Origin: Vibrio atlanticus
Lineage (GTDB): Bacteria; Pseudomonadota; Gammaproteobacteria; Enterobacterales; Vibrionaceae
Assembly: GCF_024347315.1 (NCBI RefSeq)
Contig: NZ_AP025461.1
Location: 434,001-498,000 of the forward strand
DNA: 64,000 nt
Reading direction: 5' to 3'
Shown: piece by piece, positions 9,357-17,277 of the stretch
Layout of the letters: every line of letters begins with the position of its first letter
Position numbering within the stretch: position 1 is the first letter of the stretch
Translations under genes and position numbers: made by a program
The notes under the pieces: generated by a model
What the model was told of the DNA's origin: nothing
Databases searched by the model: none
The model's input: the letters and a program-made list of their open reading frames with translations, nothing else

Positions 9357-11162
9357 CTACGACGCTTTGGCTACGCCTCTAATGTGACCTTCTACTCGAT
9401 TCTTTCCAAGTTGTAGTGCGATAAGCTTTGCTTGTTCCGCAAGGGCTAAAGCAGAGTCTGTTTCGCCGTCTATTTGCGAAAACCCGACGCTGATACTGAG
9501 TGACAATGTGATATCCGGAGTGACTATGGTTTTCTCGGCGATGCTGACTCGACATTGTTCCAATTGGTGCTTGGCATCCTTCGCATCATTCGCTTTGAAT
9601 AAAACGGCGAACTCCTTGTCCCCAACTCGAGCAAGGCAAAGCCCTTTTGGCTTAGGAAAGTAAGAACGCATCGCTTCTGCGGCGAGCTTTATCATCTTGT
9701 CGCCAATCGCTTCACCGTAAGCTCGATTTACGTGGTCAAAGTTATCGATATCGAGCAGAGCTACATAGGTATCGGGTTCGCATGCGTAGTTGTCGATCGC
9801 GATGTTAAAACTACTTTTGTTGTCTAACTGAGTCATGAGATCTTTACTGCTCAATTGATGGTGGAGCAGTAAGTTAGACAACGAGACTTCCGTGTAATCT
9901 TTGATCATACGTAAAATACTTTGGCTGATCGGCAAGGGCGCATTGACGTAAATCACCGCGATTAGCTGGTTACGAGAGTGCAAAGGGATACAGTAGTGGC
10001 GTTGGAGTATTTTTAGTTTACGAGCCAATGGATCCGCGTATTTGCTGCTTCGATAAGCCATGCTCTCGGGAGCAAATCGCTCAGCAAGGGCTTTGTCAGA
10101 ATGTACCGTTGATTTGTTTCCATGATAATCGATGGTACTGAATGAATGGCTCTCTGCTTGATAAAGGCAGAATTGAATGCCTTTTTGATAGGTAAAGCTA
10201 TTGAATATGGCTTTTAACTCTCGTTTAAAGCTGGCGAGATCATCAACTTTATTCAGTTGAGATAACGACATGTTCAAGCGGTGAGCCAGGTAGTGTGCGC
10301 CAATCCATAATAGAAGCAGTGACCCGAGTACCACGCCAGTTAGCGTAAATTGGTGTGAGCTGGTGAGTATGTCGTGACGATCAGTGCCCGAGACGAATAC
10401 CCAGTTTAAGCTGTTGTCAGCATCAAATACCGTTATTTTGAAATTATCTTGATAGTAGTATTCGTGTTGGCCGACGGTCTCACCTTGCGAGAGCTGGTGG
10501 CTGATGCCGGCATGATAGCTGATGGATTTGGAGCCAATGCGTTTCGGATCAGGATGGAAAACCAGTCGTTCGGTTGCTCTATCAACCACAAATACATAGC
10601 CACGGTCTAATGTCTTTAAGTCTCTCAGGCCTTGTGTGGTATGCAAAAGGTCAAACTCAATCCATATTTCTTTGTTCAACTGTTCCGTCGTGTGTTTGAT
10701 CGCGAAAACCCAACGACCATCGGGTTTTTGGTAGATAGAAGAGATGTAAAAACCTTCTACAACACTATCTATTGGATTCCACTGGATGGCATCGATCTGC
10801 TCATTGGAAAGAGGCAGGCCACGAGTTGAAATATATTGTTGGGATTGAGGCTGGTATTGAACAATATCGGAGAAGTTAGGTGTTCTCTTAAGAATATTGT
10901 CACTGATGTCCCTGAATTTTTGTTCACCGACTGGGCCTGATGTAGATAAGCTTAAACTGGTTTCCAAAAAATAGAGTTTGCCGAATGTGGCTTCGATGTT
11001 GGAATTGATGATGGAACTTGCGATACGAATATTTGATAGTGATTGTTCTTTTGCCGTCGTTTCTACTTTTTCAAGTTGAGCTGCAGCAAGATAGAGCATC
11101 CCTCCAGTTAATAAAATAATGTATGGTTTAAAAAGCCGAATTAATGTTTTAGGTAAAGCCAT
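9357..11162 (-). CDS. Membrane sensor with Cache-type domain and degenerate GGDEF domain
   Basis: About 601 residues. One transmembrane helix near residues 8-28 is followed by a periplasmic region of about 240 residues with a dCache-like look (contains DRGYVFVVDRATERLVFHPD). A second helix lies near 275-295 (VVLGSLLLLWIGAHYLA), then a linker domain and a C-terminal GGDEF domain (about 445-601). The signature is LARVGDKEFAVLF: GGDEF has become GDKEF, so diguanylate cyclase activity is doubtful, and no RxxD inhibitory site is seen before it. The start at 11162 is the first ATG; the upstream TTG is less likely. It may act as a receptor or GTP/c-di-GMP effector rather than an enzyme. Confidence 0.8.
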   Translation of the reverse strand: MALPKTLIRLFKPYIILLTGGMLYLAAAQLEKVETTAKEQSLSNIRIASSIINSNIEATFGKLYFLETSLSLSTSGPVGEQKFRDISDNILKRTPNFSDIVQYQPQSQQYISTRGLPLSNEQIDAIQWNPIDSVVEGFYISSIYQKPDGRWVFAIKHTTEQLNKEIWIEFDLLHTTQGLRDLKTLDRGYVFVVDRATERLVFHPDPKRIGSKSISYHAGISHQLSQGETVGQHEYYYQDNFKITVFDADNSLNWVFVSGTDRHDILTSSHQFTLTGVVLGSLLLLWIGAHYLAHRLNMSLSQLNKVDDLASFKRELKAIFNSFTYQKGIQFCLYQAESHSFSTIDYHGNKSTVHSDKALAERFAPESMAYRSSKYADPLARKLKILQRHYCIPLHSRNQLIAVIYVNAPLPISQSILRMIKDYTEVSLSNLLLHHQLSSKDLMTQLDNKSSFNIAIDNYACEPDTYVALLDIDNFDHVNRAYGEAIGDKMIKLAAEAMRSYFPKPKGLCLARVGDKEFAVLFKANDAKDAKHQLEQCRVSIAEKTIVTPDITLSLSISVGFSQIDGETDSALALAEQAKLIALQLGKNRVEGHIRGVAKAS

Positions 11163-11279
11163 GATATCCAAAGACGTTATAGATTCATTTTTATAGTACG
11201 GCCATACTAAACAGTTTTCGTAATCACATCAATGCAAAATGTTCCATATAAAAAATTGAGTTTGTGACGTTCAACTAAT

Positions 11280-11311
11280 AAAAAAGCCAGTCATAAACAT
11301 AACTGGCTTCT
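11280..11311 (-). terminator. Terminator of the glgX-like gene
   Basis: On the minus strand AAGCCAGT pairs with ACTGGCTT and is followed by a T-run, about 50 bp after the glgX stop. Confidence 0.8.
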
Positions 11312-11357
11312 ATGGCTTCGCACGTTCTATTAAGCTGGTTTGGCTTTTAACCTAAAC

Positions 11358-13331
11358 CTAAACCGAATCAGTCTTGTTTGGCGAATAGTGCAAAATTGCC
11401 ATTGAAACGGGAGATAACAGCATTTCACCTTCGGCATGACCCGGTTTCACGTTTCGCAAGTTGGTATCACAGATGGTTACCCAGTCTTGCTTACGGTCAC
11501 TCGGCAAAGAAAATCGAGCAGGTGCGTTGGTTTGGTTGATCAGATAAATCAACTCGTCGCCATCTTTGCCGATGCCTAAATGTAAGGCTACGGAGCTTAA
11601 ACGGTTCCAATCATCATGTTCCATGATTGTGCCATCAACACGGCTCCAGAATATACGGTTAGAATTACGTTTATCGCCACTGAACGCTTTGATAAACGGC
11701 ACCATGTATTGCTGACGTGCGGAGATCATCTCAGATAACCAAGCCTTGAAGTAAGTCTTACGCTCGGAATCTTCCCAGTTGAGCCAGCTGGTGACCCCGT
11801 CTTGGCAGTACGCGTTGTTGTTCCCCTTTTGAGTATGAGATAACACATCGGCCGTCAAAATATGCGGAATACCGAATGCAAATAACAGGCTAGCCATGAA
11901 GTTACGCTTTTGCTTTTCGCGTGTTGCGATAACCAAAAGGTTTTCTGTGTTGCCTTCTACACCATAGTTTTCAGAGCGATTATCACCGTGTCCATCGCGG
12001 TTGCTCTCACCATTTTCTTCATTGTGCTTATGTTTATAAGAAACAAGATCTTGCATGGTGAAACCGTCATGATAAGTGATGTAGTTGACGGTTAATTTGT
12101 ACGGCCAGTGTGCGGCACTGTAGATGTCACGAGAGCCCATTAAGCGAGTCGCAAACTCTTTCAAGTAGCCTTGATCACCACGCCAGAAGCTACGAGTGAT
12201 ATCTCGCAGTTTGTCGTTACATTCATTCCACCCCAACGGAAAATTGCCAACTTGGTAGCCATTTGGCCCGATGTCCCATGGTTCTGCAATTAACTTGGTT
12301 TCTTTCAATACCGGATCTTGGGCGACGGCTTTGAAGAAAGCAGCCTCAGGATTGTAGTTATCGCCTTCGCGCCCCAGTGTTGCTGCCAAATCAAAACGGA
12401 AGCCGTCGACTTGGAACTCACTAACCCAGTAGCGCAGTGTATCCATTACTAAGTTAAGTGCTGGTTGGTGGGTGAGGTCGACCGTATTACCACAACCGGT
12501 GAAGTTCGCGTAATGACAGCCATGCTTAATGTAGTAGCGGCTATCCAGTGCTTTTAGGTTGAAGGTTGTACCACCTTCACCGCCTTCTGCAGTGTGGTTG
12601 TAGACGACATCGAGAATGACTTCGATACCGTTGCGGTGCAGTTCTCGAATCGCGGTTTTGAGTTCACTTACGGCGTCTTTCTCTGCGTAGCGTGGGTCTG
12701 GCACCATAAACAAATATGGATTGTAACCCCAGTAATTAACTTTCCCCATATCCAATAGGTGGGGTTCATGCATACATGCAGCAATAGGTAAAAGTTGTAG
12801 AGAATTGATGTTTTGCTGTTTATAGAATGCAAGCATTTCGGGGCTAACTAACCCCAAATAACGGCCTTTCGTATTGGTCGCGACTTCTGGGTGAAGTTGA
12901 GATAGGCCTTTAACATGGGTTTCGAAAAGAACGGTCTCTTCGCGGCTAATACGCGGCTTTTCGACATCTTGCCAATCGAACGTGTCATCAACTACGAGAC
13001 ACTTCGCCATCGAAAAGCTTTTTTCATTGGTATATGGCGTTGCGTAATCGAGCGGTTCGCTTATTGCTTTAGCGTAAGGGTCGGAAAGTAAGATCGGGCC
13101 ATTATCAGTTTCAGCAATGAAACCGTATTTTTGTCCCGCTTTAATACCATCAACAAATACATATCTGATATCAGCGTATTCATTTTCCAATTTATAAGTG
13201 GTGAACTCATCGTTCTCGTCAAAAAGAGCGAGAGAAAGGGATTTACAGTCAGGGGAATAAATTGAGAAGTTACAGCCAGTGTTACCTAGCGTTGCGCCTA
13301 GTGGATAAGGGCGAGCGAGCGTTCTAGTCAT
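11358..13331 (-). CDS. glgX: Glycogen/maltodextrin debranching enzyme, GlgX-type (GH13 isoamylase family)
   Basis: Hydrolyses alpha-1,6 branches in limit dextrins in the cytoplasm. 657 residues without a signal peptide, matching GlgX length. An N-terminal CBM48-like domain covers about residues 1-110 (RPYPLGATLGNTGCNFSIYS). GH13 motifs: DVVYNHT near 242, nucleophile D315 in DGFRFDLA, acid/base E351 in AEPWD, and the third acid D423 in YHDGF. It is divergent from lamB, with MalT-box-like sites between them, so it is likely part of the maltose regulon rather than of glycogen storage. No glg biosynthesis genes are nearby. Confidence 0.92.
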   Translation of the reverse strand: MTRTLARPYPLGATLGNTGCNFSIYSPDCKSLSLALFDENDEFTTYKLENEYADIRYVFVDGIKAGQKYGFIAETDNGPILLSDPYAKAISEPLDYATPYTNEKSFSMAKCLVVDDTFDWQDVEKPRISREETVLFETHVKGLSQLHPEVATNTKGRYLGLVSPEMLAFYKQQNINSLQLLPIAACMHEPHLLDMGKVNYWGYNPYLFMVPDPRYAEKDAVSELKTAIRELHRNGIEVILDVVYNHTAEGGEGGTTFNLKALDSRYYIKHGCHYANFTGCGNTVDLTHQPALNLVMDTLRYWVSEFQVDGFRFDLAATLGREGDNYNPEAAFFKAVAQDPVLKETKLIAEPWDIGPNGYQVGNFPLGWNECNDKLRDITRSFWRGDQGYLKEFATRLMGSRDIYSAAHWPYKLTVNYITYHDGFTMQDLVSYKHKHNEENGESNRDGHGDNRSENYGVEGNTENLLVIATREKQKRNFMASLLFAFGIPHILTADVLSHTQKGNNNAYCQDGVTSWLNWEDSERKTYFKAWLSEMISARQQYMVPFIKAFSGDKRNSNRIFWSRVDGTIMEHDDWNRLSSVALHLGIGKDGDELIYLINQTNAPARFSLPSDRKQDWVTICDTNLRNVKPGHAEGEMLLSPVSMAILHYSPNKTDSV

Positions 13332-13510
13332 TGCTTGATTTCTTGTTCGTTTATCAACATCAGTGAACTATTAGTAAAAGGCTTTGTCCCATTAAGGTCA
13401 AGCAACTTCATAGAATAAATTTTGTTGAAAAATAATTCATCGATGAAGTTCAAATTATATATTTGAAGTAGATCTCACTTATGCTGAATAATTAGATCTG
13501 TGTGCTGTCT

Positions 13511-13628
13511 ACTCCTCCTAGATTAAGTGATCCAACCCTTTAAAATACCATTCTGTATAAACTCTACTCCCTTCTCATCCCCCTTAATTTAGTTCGGGGT
13601 GGAGGAAGTCAAACTTGTCATCCCCTCT
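13511..13628. promoter_or_regulatory. Cluster of MalT-box-like sites between glgX and lamB
   Basis: Four matches to the MalT core GGA(T/G)GA: GGAGGA on the minus strand at 13513-13518, GGGGATGAG on the minus strand within 13574-13583, GGTGGAGGA on the plus strand near 13598-13606, and GGGGATGAC on the minus strand at 13617-13625. E. coli MalT recognises GGGGA(T/G)GAGG and binds cooperatively to arrays. The arrangement fits activation of lamB and perhaps glgX. The rest of 13332-13763 is AT-rich promoter DNA without genes. Confidence 0.65.
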
Positions 13629-13763
13629 TAATATTGGCTCCGTTGAAACGAATCAGGGGAAACCCTAAACCTCTCTATCTTACGCCCACCATTACTGCCT
13701 TTGGTTGTCGCAAGAGAGCAAAAATATAAAACCTAAAATAAATCGTCCTTAATGGAGTTAAGA

Positions 13764-15161
13764 ATGAAAAAAGTAAGTTTGATTGCTGCTGCAGTGGCTT
13801 CTGCACTTGTCGCTGGTTCAGCGTTCGCAGAAAGTGAAGTTGCACTTGATGTAACAAGTGGTGACTCTGCAATGGAAGTAGAGGTAAAAAACCCTACTGA
13901 CGTTATCACTGACGGCTGGGAAGTGCATGGTTACATGTCTTCTAACGTTCGTGTTGTAGATGGTAAAACAGTAGACACTGAATTCGGTAAGCCAGATTAC
14001 AAAACAGCGGGTACTCACGGTAAGAGTACTAACCAAGTTGAATTTGTAATTAAGAAGCACTCTGAGTACCAAAATGGCGTGTGGGCGGATTACGTTCTTC
14101 GTACTGAATATGGTAATGGCAACTCTTACGCTTATTCTTCATCAGGTAGCCAAAAAGCAGATACAACAGCACAGTTTGAAGTAAAAGAAGCCTTCGTTGA
14201 GCTTGGCGGTATTTTAGGTGAAGACACTTCTATTTGGGGTGGTCAACGTTTCCTAAACCGTGCTGCAGGTATCTTGTCTGGTGAGTTCTGGAAGCAGTCA
14301 TCAGGTATTGGTGCTGGTATTCAAACTAAGCTTGCAGGACATACTGCTGGTATCGCTTACGTAATGGCTGATCCTGATGCGGGCAAGGCCGATTACATGA
14401 AGTGTCAAGATCCAACTAAACCTGAATACGACGCAACAAAACCTGCATGTGAAACTGTGACTAAAGGTGAACGTACGACAGCGTCTTCTATTGATTTGTA
14501 TTTCTACGGCGTAGAGACTGGTATTGGTTCTCTAGACTTTGATTTTAAATACGGTCAGAAAGTGGTAAACGACGGTGAAGATCAAGATGGTATCGGTGCA
14601 TCTGTAACACTAAACACAAGCTACTACGGCCTAGACGGTTGGACTCAAAACGTAATTGCTTACGGCTCTGGTGTAATGCAAAACCGTGGTGTTAACTTCG
14701 GTGGTTGGTCTGGCGGCGATGATAAAGCTGAGTCTCTATTCTTAACTTCTTACGGTGTACTAAACATTTCAGAAAGATGGCAGCTAGGTACGGAAGCTGT
14801 GTACTTTACAGCTCTTGACCAACTGTTTGGTGCTGACGGTTTGACTCGTTACATGGTTGCTGCTCGTCCTTCTTACAAGCTGAACGACAACGTTCGTTTA
14901 GAAGCAACGGCTTCTTACGGTCACGAAGAGGGTGATGAAGGTTACTTTGGTGGTCGTACTGGCGATGCTGTAGAGAGCGATATTCTTAACCTAGAAATTG
15001 CAACTGCATTTACAGCGAACTCTGACTACTTCGGTCGTCCACAAGTTAAGCCTTACATTAGCTACATTAAAGCTGATGATGAAGCAAGTGCTAAACAAAT
15101 TGGTATCGATAACGGTAAAGACGAATTTGTATTCGGTGTACACACTGAAATTTGGTTCTAA
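13764..15161 (+). CDS. lamB: Maltoporin LamB
   Basis: Outer-membrane trimeric porin for maltose and maltodextrins. The start at 13764 is supported by GGAG seven bases upstream and by the signal peptide MKKVSLIAAAVASALVAGSAFA, cut before ESEV. The protein has 465 residues, near the family size, and ends in the outer-membrane C-terminal aromatic (EIWF). The mature part shows VHGYMSSNVR and the GRxFLNR-like segment WGGQRFLNRAAG. A loop near residues 210-230 carries two cysteines (KCQD...ACET) that may form a disulfide. MalT-type sites lie upstream; malM follows after an attenuating hairpin. Confidence 0.94.
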   Translation: MKKVSLIAAAVASALVAGSAFAESEVALDVTSGDSAMEVEVKNPTDVITDGWEVHGYMSSNVRVVDGKTVDTEFGKPDYKTAGTHGKSTNQVEFVIKKHSEYQNGVWADYVLRTEYGNGNSYAYSSSGSQKADTTAQFEVKEAFVELGGILGEDTSIWGGQRFLNRAAGILSGEFWKQSSGIGAGIQTKLAGHTAGIAYVMADPDAGKADYMKCQDPTKPEYDATKPACETVTKGERTTASSIDLYFYGVETGIGSLDFDFKYGQKVVNDGEDQDGIGASVTLNTSYYGLDGWTQNVIAYGSGVMQNRGVNFGGWSGGDDKAESLFLTSYGVLNISERWQLGTEAVYFTALDQLFGADGLTRYMVAARPSYKLNDNVRLEATASYGHEEGDEGYFGGRTGDAVESDILNLEIATAFTANSDYFGRPQVKPYISYIKADDEASAKQIGIDNGKDEFVFGVHTEIWF

Positions 15162-15175
15162 ACCGTTTAAAGTAT

Positions 15176-15199
15176 AAGGCAGCCATTGGCTGCCTTTTT
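15176..15199 (+). terminator. Hairpin between lamB and malM
   Basis: AAGGCAGCC and GGCTGCCTT around a 3-base loop, followed by T's. Probably a partial terminator that lowers malM expression relative to lamB. Confidence 0.82.
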
Positions 15200-15239
15200 C
15201 CGTTTCCCCCAACAACAACCAATAGTGAGAGAGATTACA

Positions 15240-16136
15240 ATGACAAATAAAAGCTCTATGTTAGCCGTGGTACTAGGTGCCTTGCTAAGCGGTTGTGCTT
15301 CCGATGCTCAGGTTCAAACTAAACTCGATGCACCTACCAATGCAGAAGTATGCTGCAGCGATTTTTCGCAGTTCCCATACGCACAATTGAATGATAATGA
15401 AGATTTAAAATTTGATATCGACTTGGGATCACCCGTCGGTACATTTACAACAGGCAATAGCCACTTTGCAGCGTTCAAGTTCAGCGAGCGCTCAGGTGAG
15501 ATGGTCGTTAAGCTATCGAGCTTGATGATCGATGATTCAGTTTTTGCTCCAGAAGCTATGCTTCTAGATGAAAACTTTAAGCCAGTGCAAACATTGAAGT
15601 TTGAAGACTTTAAGGTTCAGGCATCCGACGCTTTTACTCGCACGAGTTACATTGAGCGCTTGCGTATTGATGCGAGCAAGACACCTTATATTGTTATCTA
15701 CACGCCTGCTGATGAGCTTGGCAATAAGGTGAAAGTTGATCACCCAGCAAAGGTGAGAGCGAAAGAATTTGGTGAGGTGATGCCTATGGTCACCGATCCG
15801 GTATACACCAATCAATTAGGTGGTCGTTTAGAGTTAGAAATTAAAACTTTAAAACTTCGCCCTTACCGTGCTAAACCTGCCGTAGCGCCAGTCGCTGCTG
15901 TTGCTGCCCCTGCCGCTCTGGCAGCAACTGCAACAACACCGACTGCTGTTGCACCGAAGAAAGCAGACACGCAGATACGTGTGCAGCAAGAGACAAAAGA
16001 CTTCTATTTGTCTGCTATACAAAATGCGGTGAAGTCAGGTGATATACCGAAAGCTTTAGGTTTGTTAGATGAAGCGAAGGCACTTAATGTTGAAGGTGCA
16101 CAAGAAGCTTTTGTGCGAGCCGTCAACGCAAAATAG
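15240..16136 (+). CDS. malM: Maltose operon periplasmic protein MalM (lipoprotein-type signal)
   Basis: Periplasmic protein of the maltose regulon whose exact role is unknown even in E. coli. The start at 15240 is preceded by GAGAGAG and yields a lipoprotein signal ending LLSGC at residue 17, suggesting lipid anchoring. The central domain (about residues 40-210) follows MalM (VCCSDFSQFPY; IVIYTPADELG). An Ala/Pro/Thr-rich linker (about 215-245) and a C-terminal region of about 50 residues follow. About 298 residues in all. Located directly downstream of lamB as in enterobacteria. Confidence 0.88.
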   Translation: MTNKSSMLAVVLGALLSGCASDAQVQTKLDAPTNAEVCCSDFSQFPYAQLNDNEDLKFDIDLGSPVGTFTTGNSHFAAFKFSERSGEMVVKLSSLMIDDSVFAPEAMLLDENFKPVQTLKFEDFKVQASDAFTRTSYIERLRIDASKTPYIVIYTPADELGNKVKVDHPAKVRAKEFGEVMPMVTDPVYTNQLGGRLELEIKTLKLRPYRAKPAVAPVAAVAAPAALAATATTPTAVAPKKADTQIRVQQETKDFYLSAIQNAVKSGDIPKALGLLDEAKALNVEGAQEAFVRAVNAK

Positions 16137-16269
16137 CTTGTTCGCTTGTTCGCTTGTTCGCTTGTTAGTTAGTTAGTTAGTTTAATAGATTAGTGGGCTT
16201 AATGGCTTAGCAGCCTAGTATCTTAGTCGCTTAGATAGAGATAGAGATAGAGATAGAGATAAAGATAGA
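16137..16269 (+). repeat. Stacked short tandem repeats after the malM stop codon
   Basis: Begins immediately after the malM stop: about three copies of the octamer CTTGTTCG, then about four of TTAG, then six of the hexamer GATAGA (one variant) at 16234-16269. The array ends exactly at the terminator hairpin. Read-through in any frame does not look like protein. Confidence 0.9.
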
Positions 16270-16294
16270 ACGCTCCTTTAAAGGGGCGTTTTTT
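16269..16294 (+). terminator. Terminator of lamB-malM
   Basis: AACGCTCC pairs with GGGGCGTT (one wobble) around TTTAAA, followed by T's. Confidence 0.8.
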
Positions 16295-16333
16295 ATATCT
16301 GAATTTATAGACACTTCAAGTTTAGAGGTCGTT

Positions 16334-17161
16334 ATGCAATCTGAATTGATTATTATCGATGAGTTCTTTATTCCACAGTTGAATCGAACTCGAACGCTCC
16401 GCATTTACCTTCCTGCGGGGTATCACCAAGCAGAGCACGCTTATCCTGTCTTATACATGCATGATGGGCAGAATGTCTTTGAGAAGTCTACAGCGACGTA
16501 TGGGATGTGTTGGGATGCACAAACGACACTCGATGAGATGCAAAGGCTCGGTAAGTTATTCGGGTTAATTGTTGTCGCCATCGACAGCAGTCATGAGCTT
16601 GATGGCATGGAGCGTTACAATGAGTATTCGCCTTGGCGCGCTAACCAAGAGATAAAAGAGTTGGGTGTTGGTGATGAGCTACTTAAATTTGGTGGTGAAG
16701 GGGACGAATACATGGCGTTTATCTGTCATACATTGAAGCCTTATATCGACCAAACATACAGAACAAAGCCGATCCGAGAGTTTACGTACCTTGCTGGCAG
16801 TTCAATGGGCGGACTAATTAGCTTATATGGTGGCTCACTGTACCAGAATACCTTTGGCGTGCTTGGGGTTTTCTCTCCGGCGTTTTGGTTCAATAAACCC
16901 TCATACTTCGAGTATATGAAAGAGTTTAGCTTTCTGTCTCCAACGAAAATATATATGGATATGGGAACGAATGAAGCTCGTGAAGAGGCAAGCGTAGATT
17001 TTGCTGACGTTTATCTGAGTGGTTCAAGGGCAATGAACACGTTACTCACTCAAAAGCCGAACGTGACGCTGTTTTATCAAGAAGGGCAAGGTCATCAACA
17101 CAATGAACTAGCTTGTTCGTTGCGATTCCCGGATTTTATCGACTTTATTTTTAGACAATAA
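16334..17161 (+). CDS. Esterase-family alpha/beta hydrolase
   Basis: 275 residues, esterase D / IroE-like fold (PF00756 type). Visible features: LRIYLPAGY near residue 24, YPVLYMHDGQNVFEK near 38, the nucleophile elbow GSSMGG near 156, and the likely catalytic His in EGQGHQHNE near 255. No signal peptide is seen, so it is cytoplasmic. Relatives act on acylated sugars or ferric-siderophore esters. Position inside the maltose block suggests a sugar-ester substrate, but this is inference. It follows the malM terminator, so it probably has its own promoter, and it is convergent with the 1,6-glucosidase gene. Confidence 0.78.
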   Translation: MQSELIIIDEFFIPQLNRTRTLRIYLPAGYHQAEHAYPVLYMHDGQNVFEKSTATYGMCWDAQTTLDEMQRLGKLFGLIVVAIDSSHELDGMERYNEYSPWRANQEIKELGVGDELLKFGGEGDEYMAFICHTLKPYIDQTYRTKPIREFTYLAGSSMGGLISLYGGSLYQNTFGVLGVFSPAFWFNKPSYFEYMKEFSFLSPTKIYMDMGTNEAREEASVDFADVYLSGSRAMNTLLTQKPNVTLFYQEGQGHQHNELACSLRFPDFIDFIFRQ

Positions 17162-17164
17162 AAG

Positions 17165-17216
17165 AAGGCCTAACTCCGTTTTGTCTTCGTAACCGGTGTA
17201 TTAGGCCTGCTTTTTT
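17165..17216. terminator. Terminator between convergent esterase and glucosidase genes
   Basis: AGGCCTAA and TTAGGCCT form an outer stem with an inner CCG/CGG pair, then a T-run on the plus strand. Confidence 0.7.
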
Positions 17217-17277
17217 ATCGCTTTATAGCCATATCACTTTATACGTCTATAAAGCGATAGGCTTAGTATCAGCAAAG

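Noticed and set aside
16137-16269. Tandem repeats considered as a CRISPR array
   Set aside because: Units are 4-8 bp without spacers; no cas genes.
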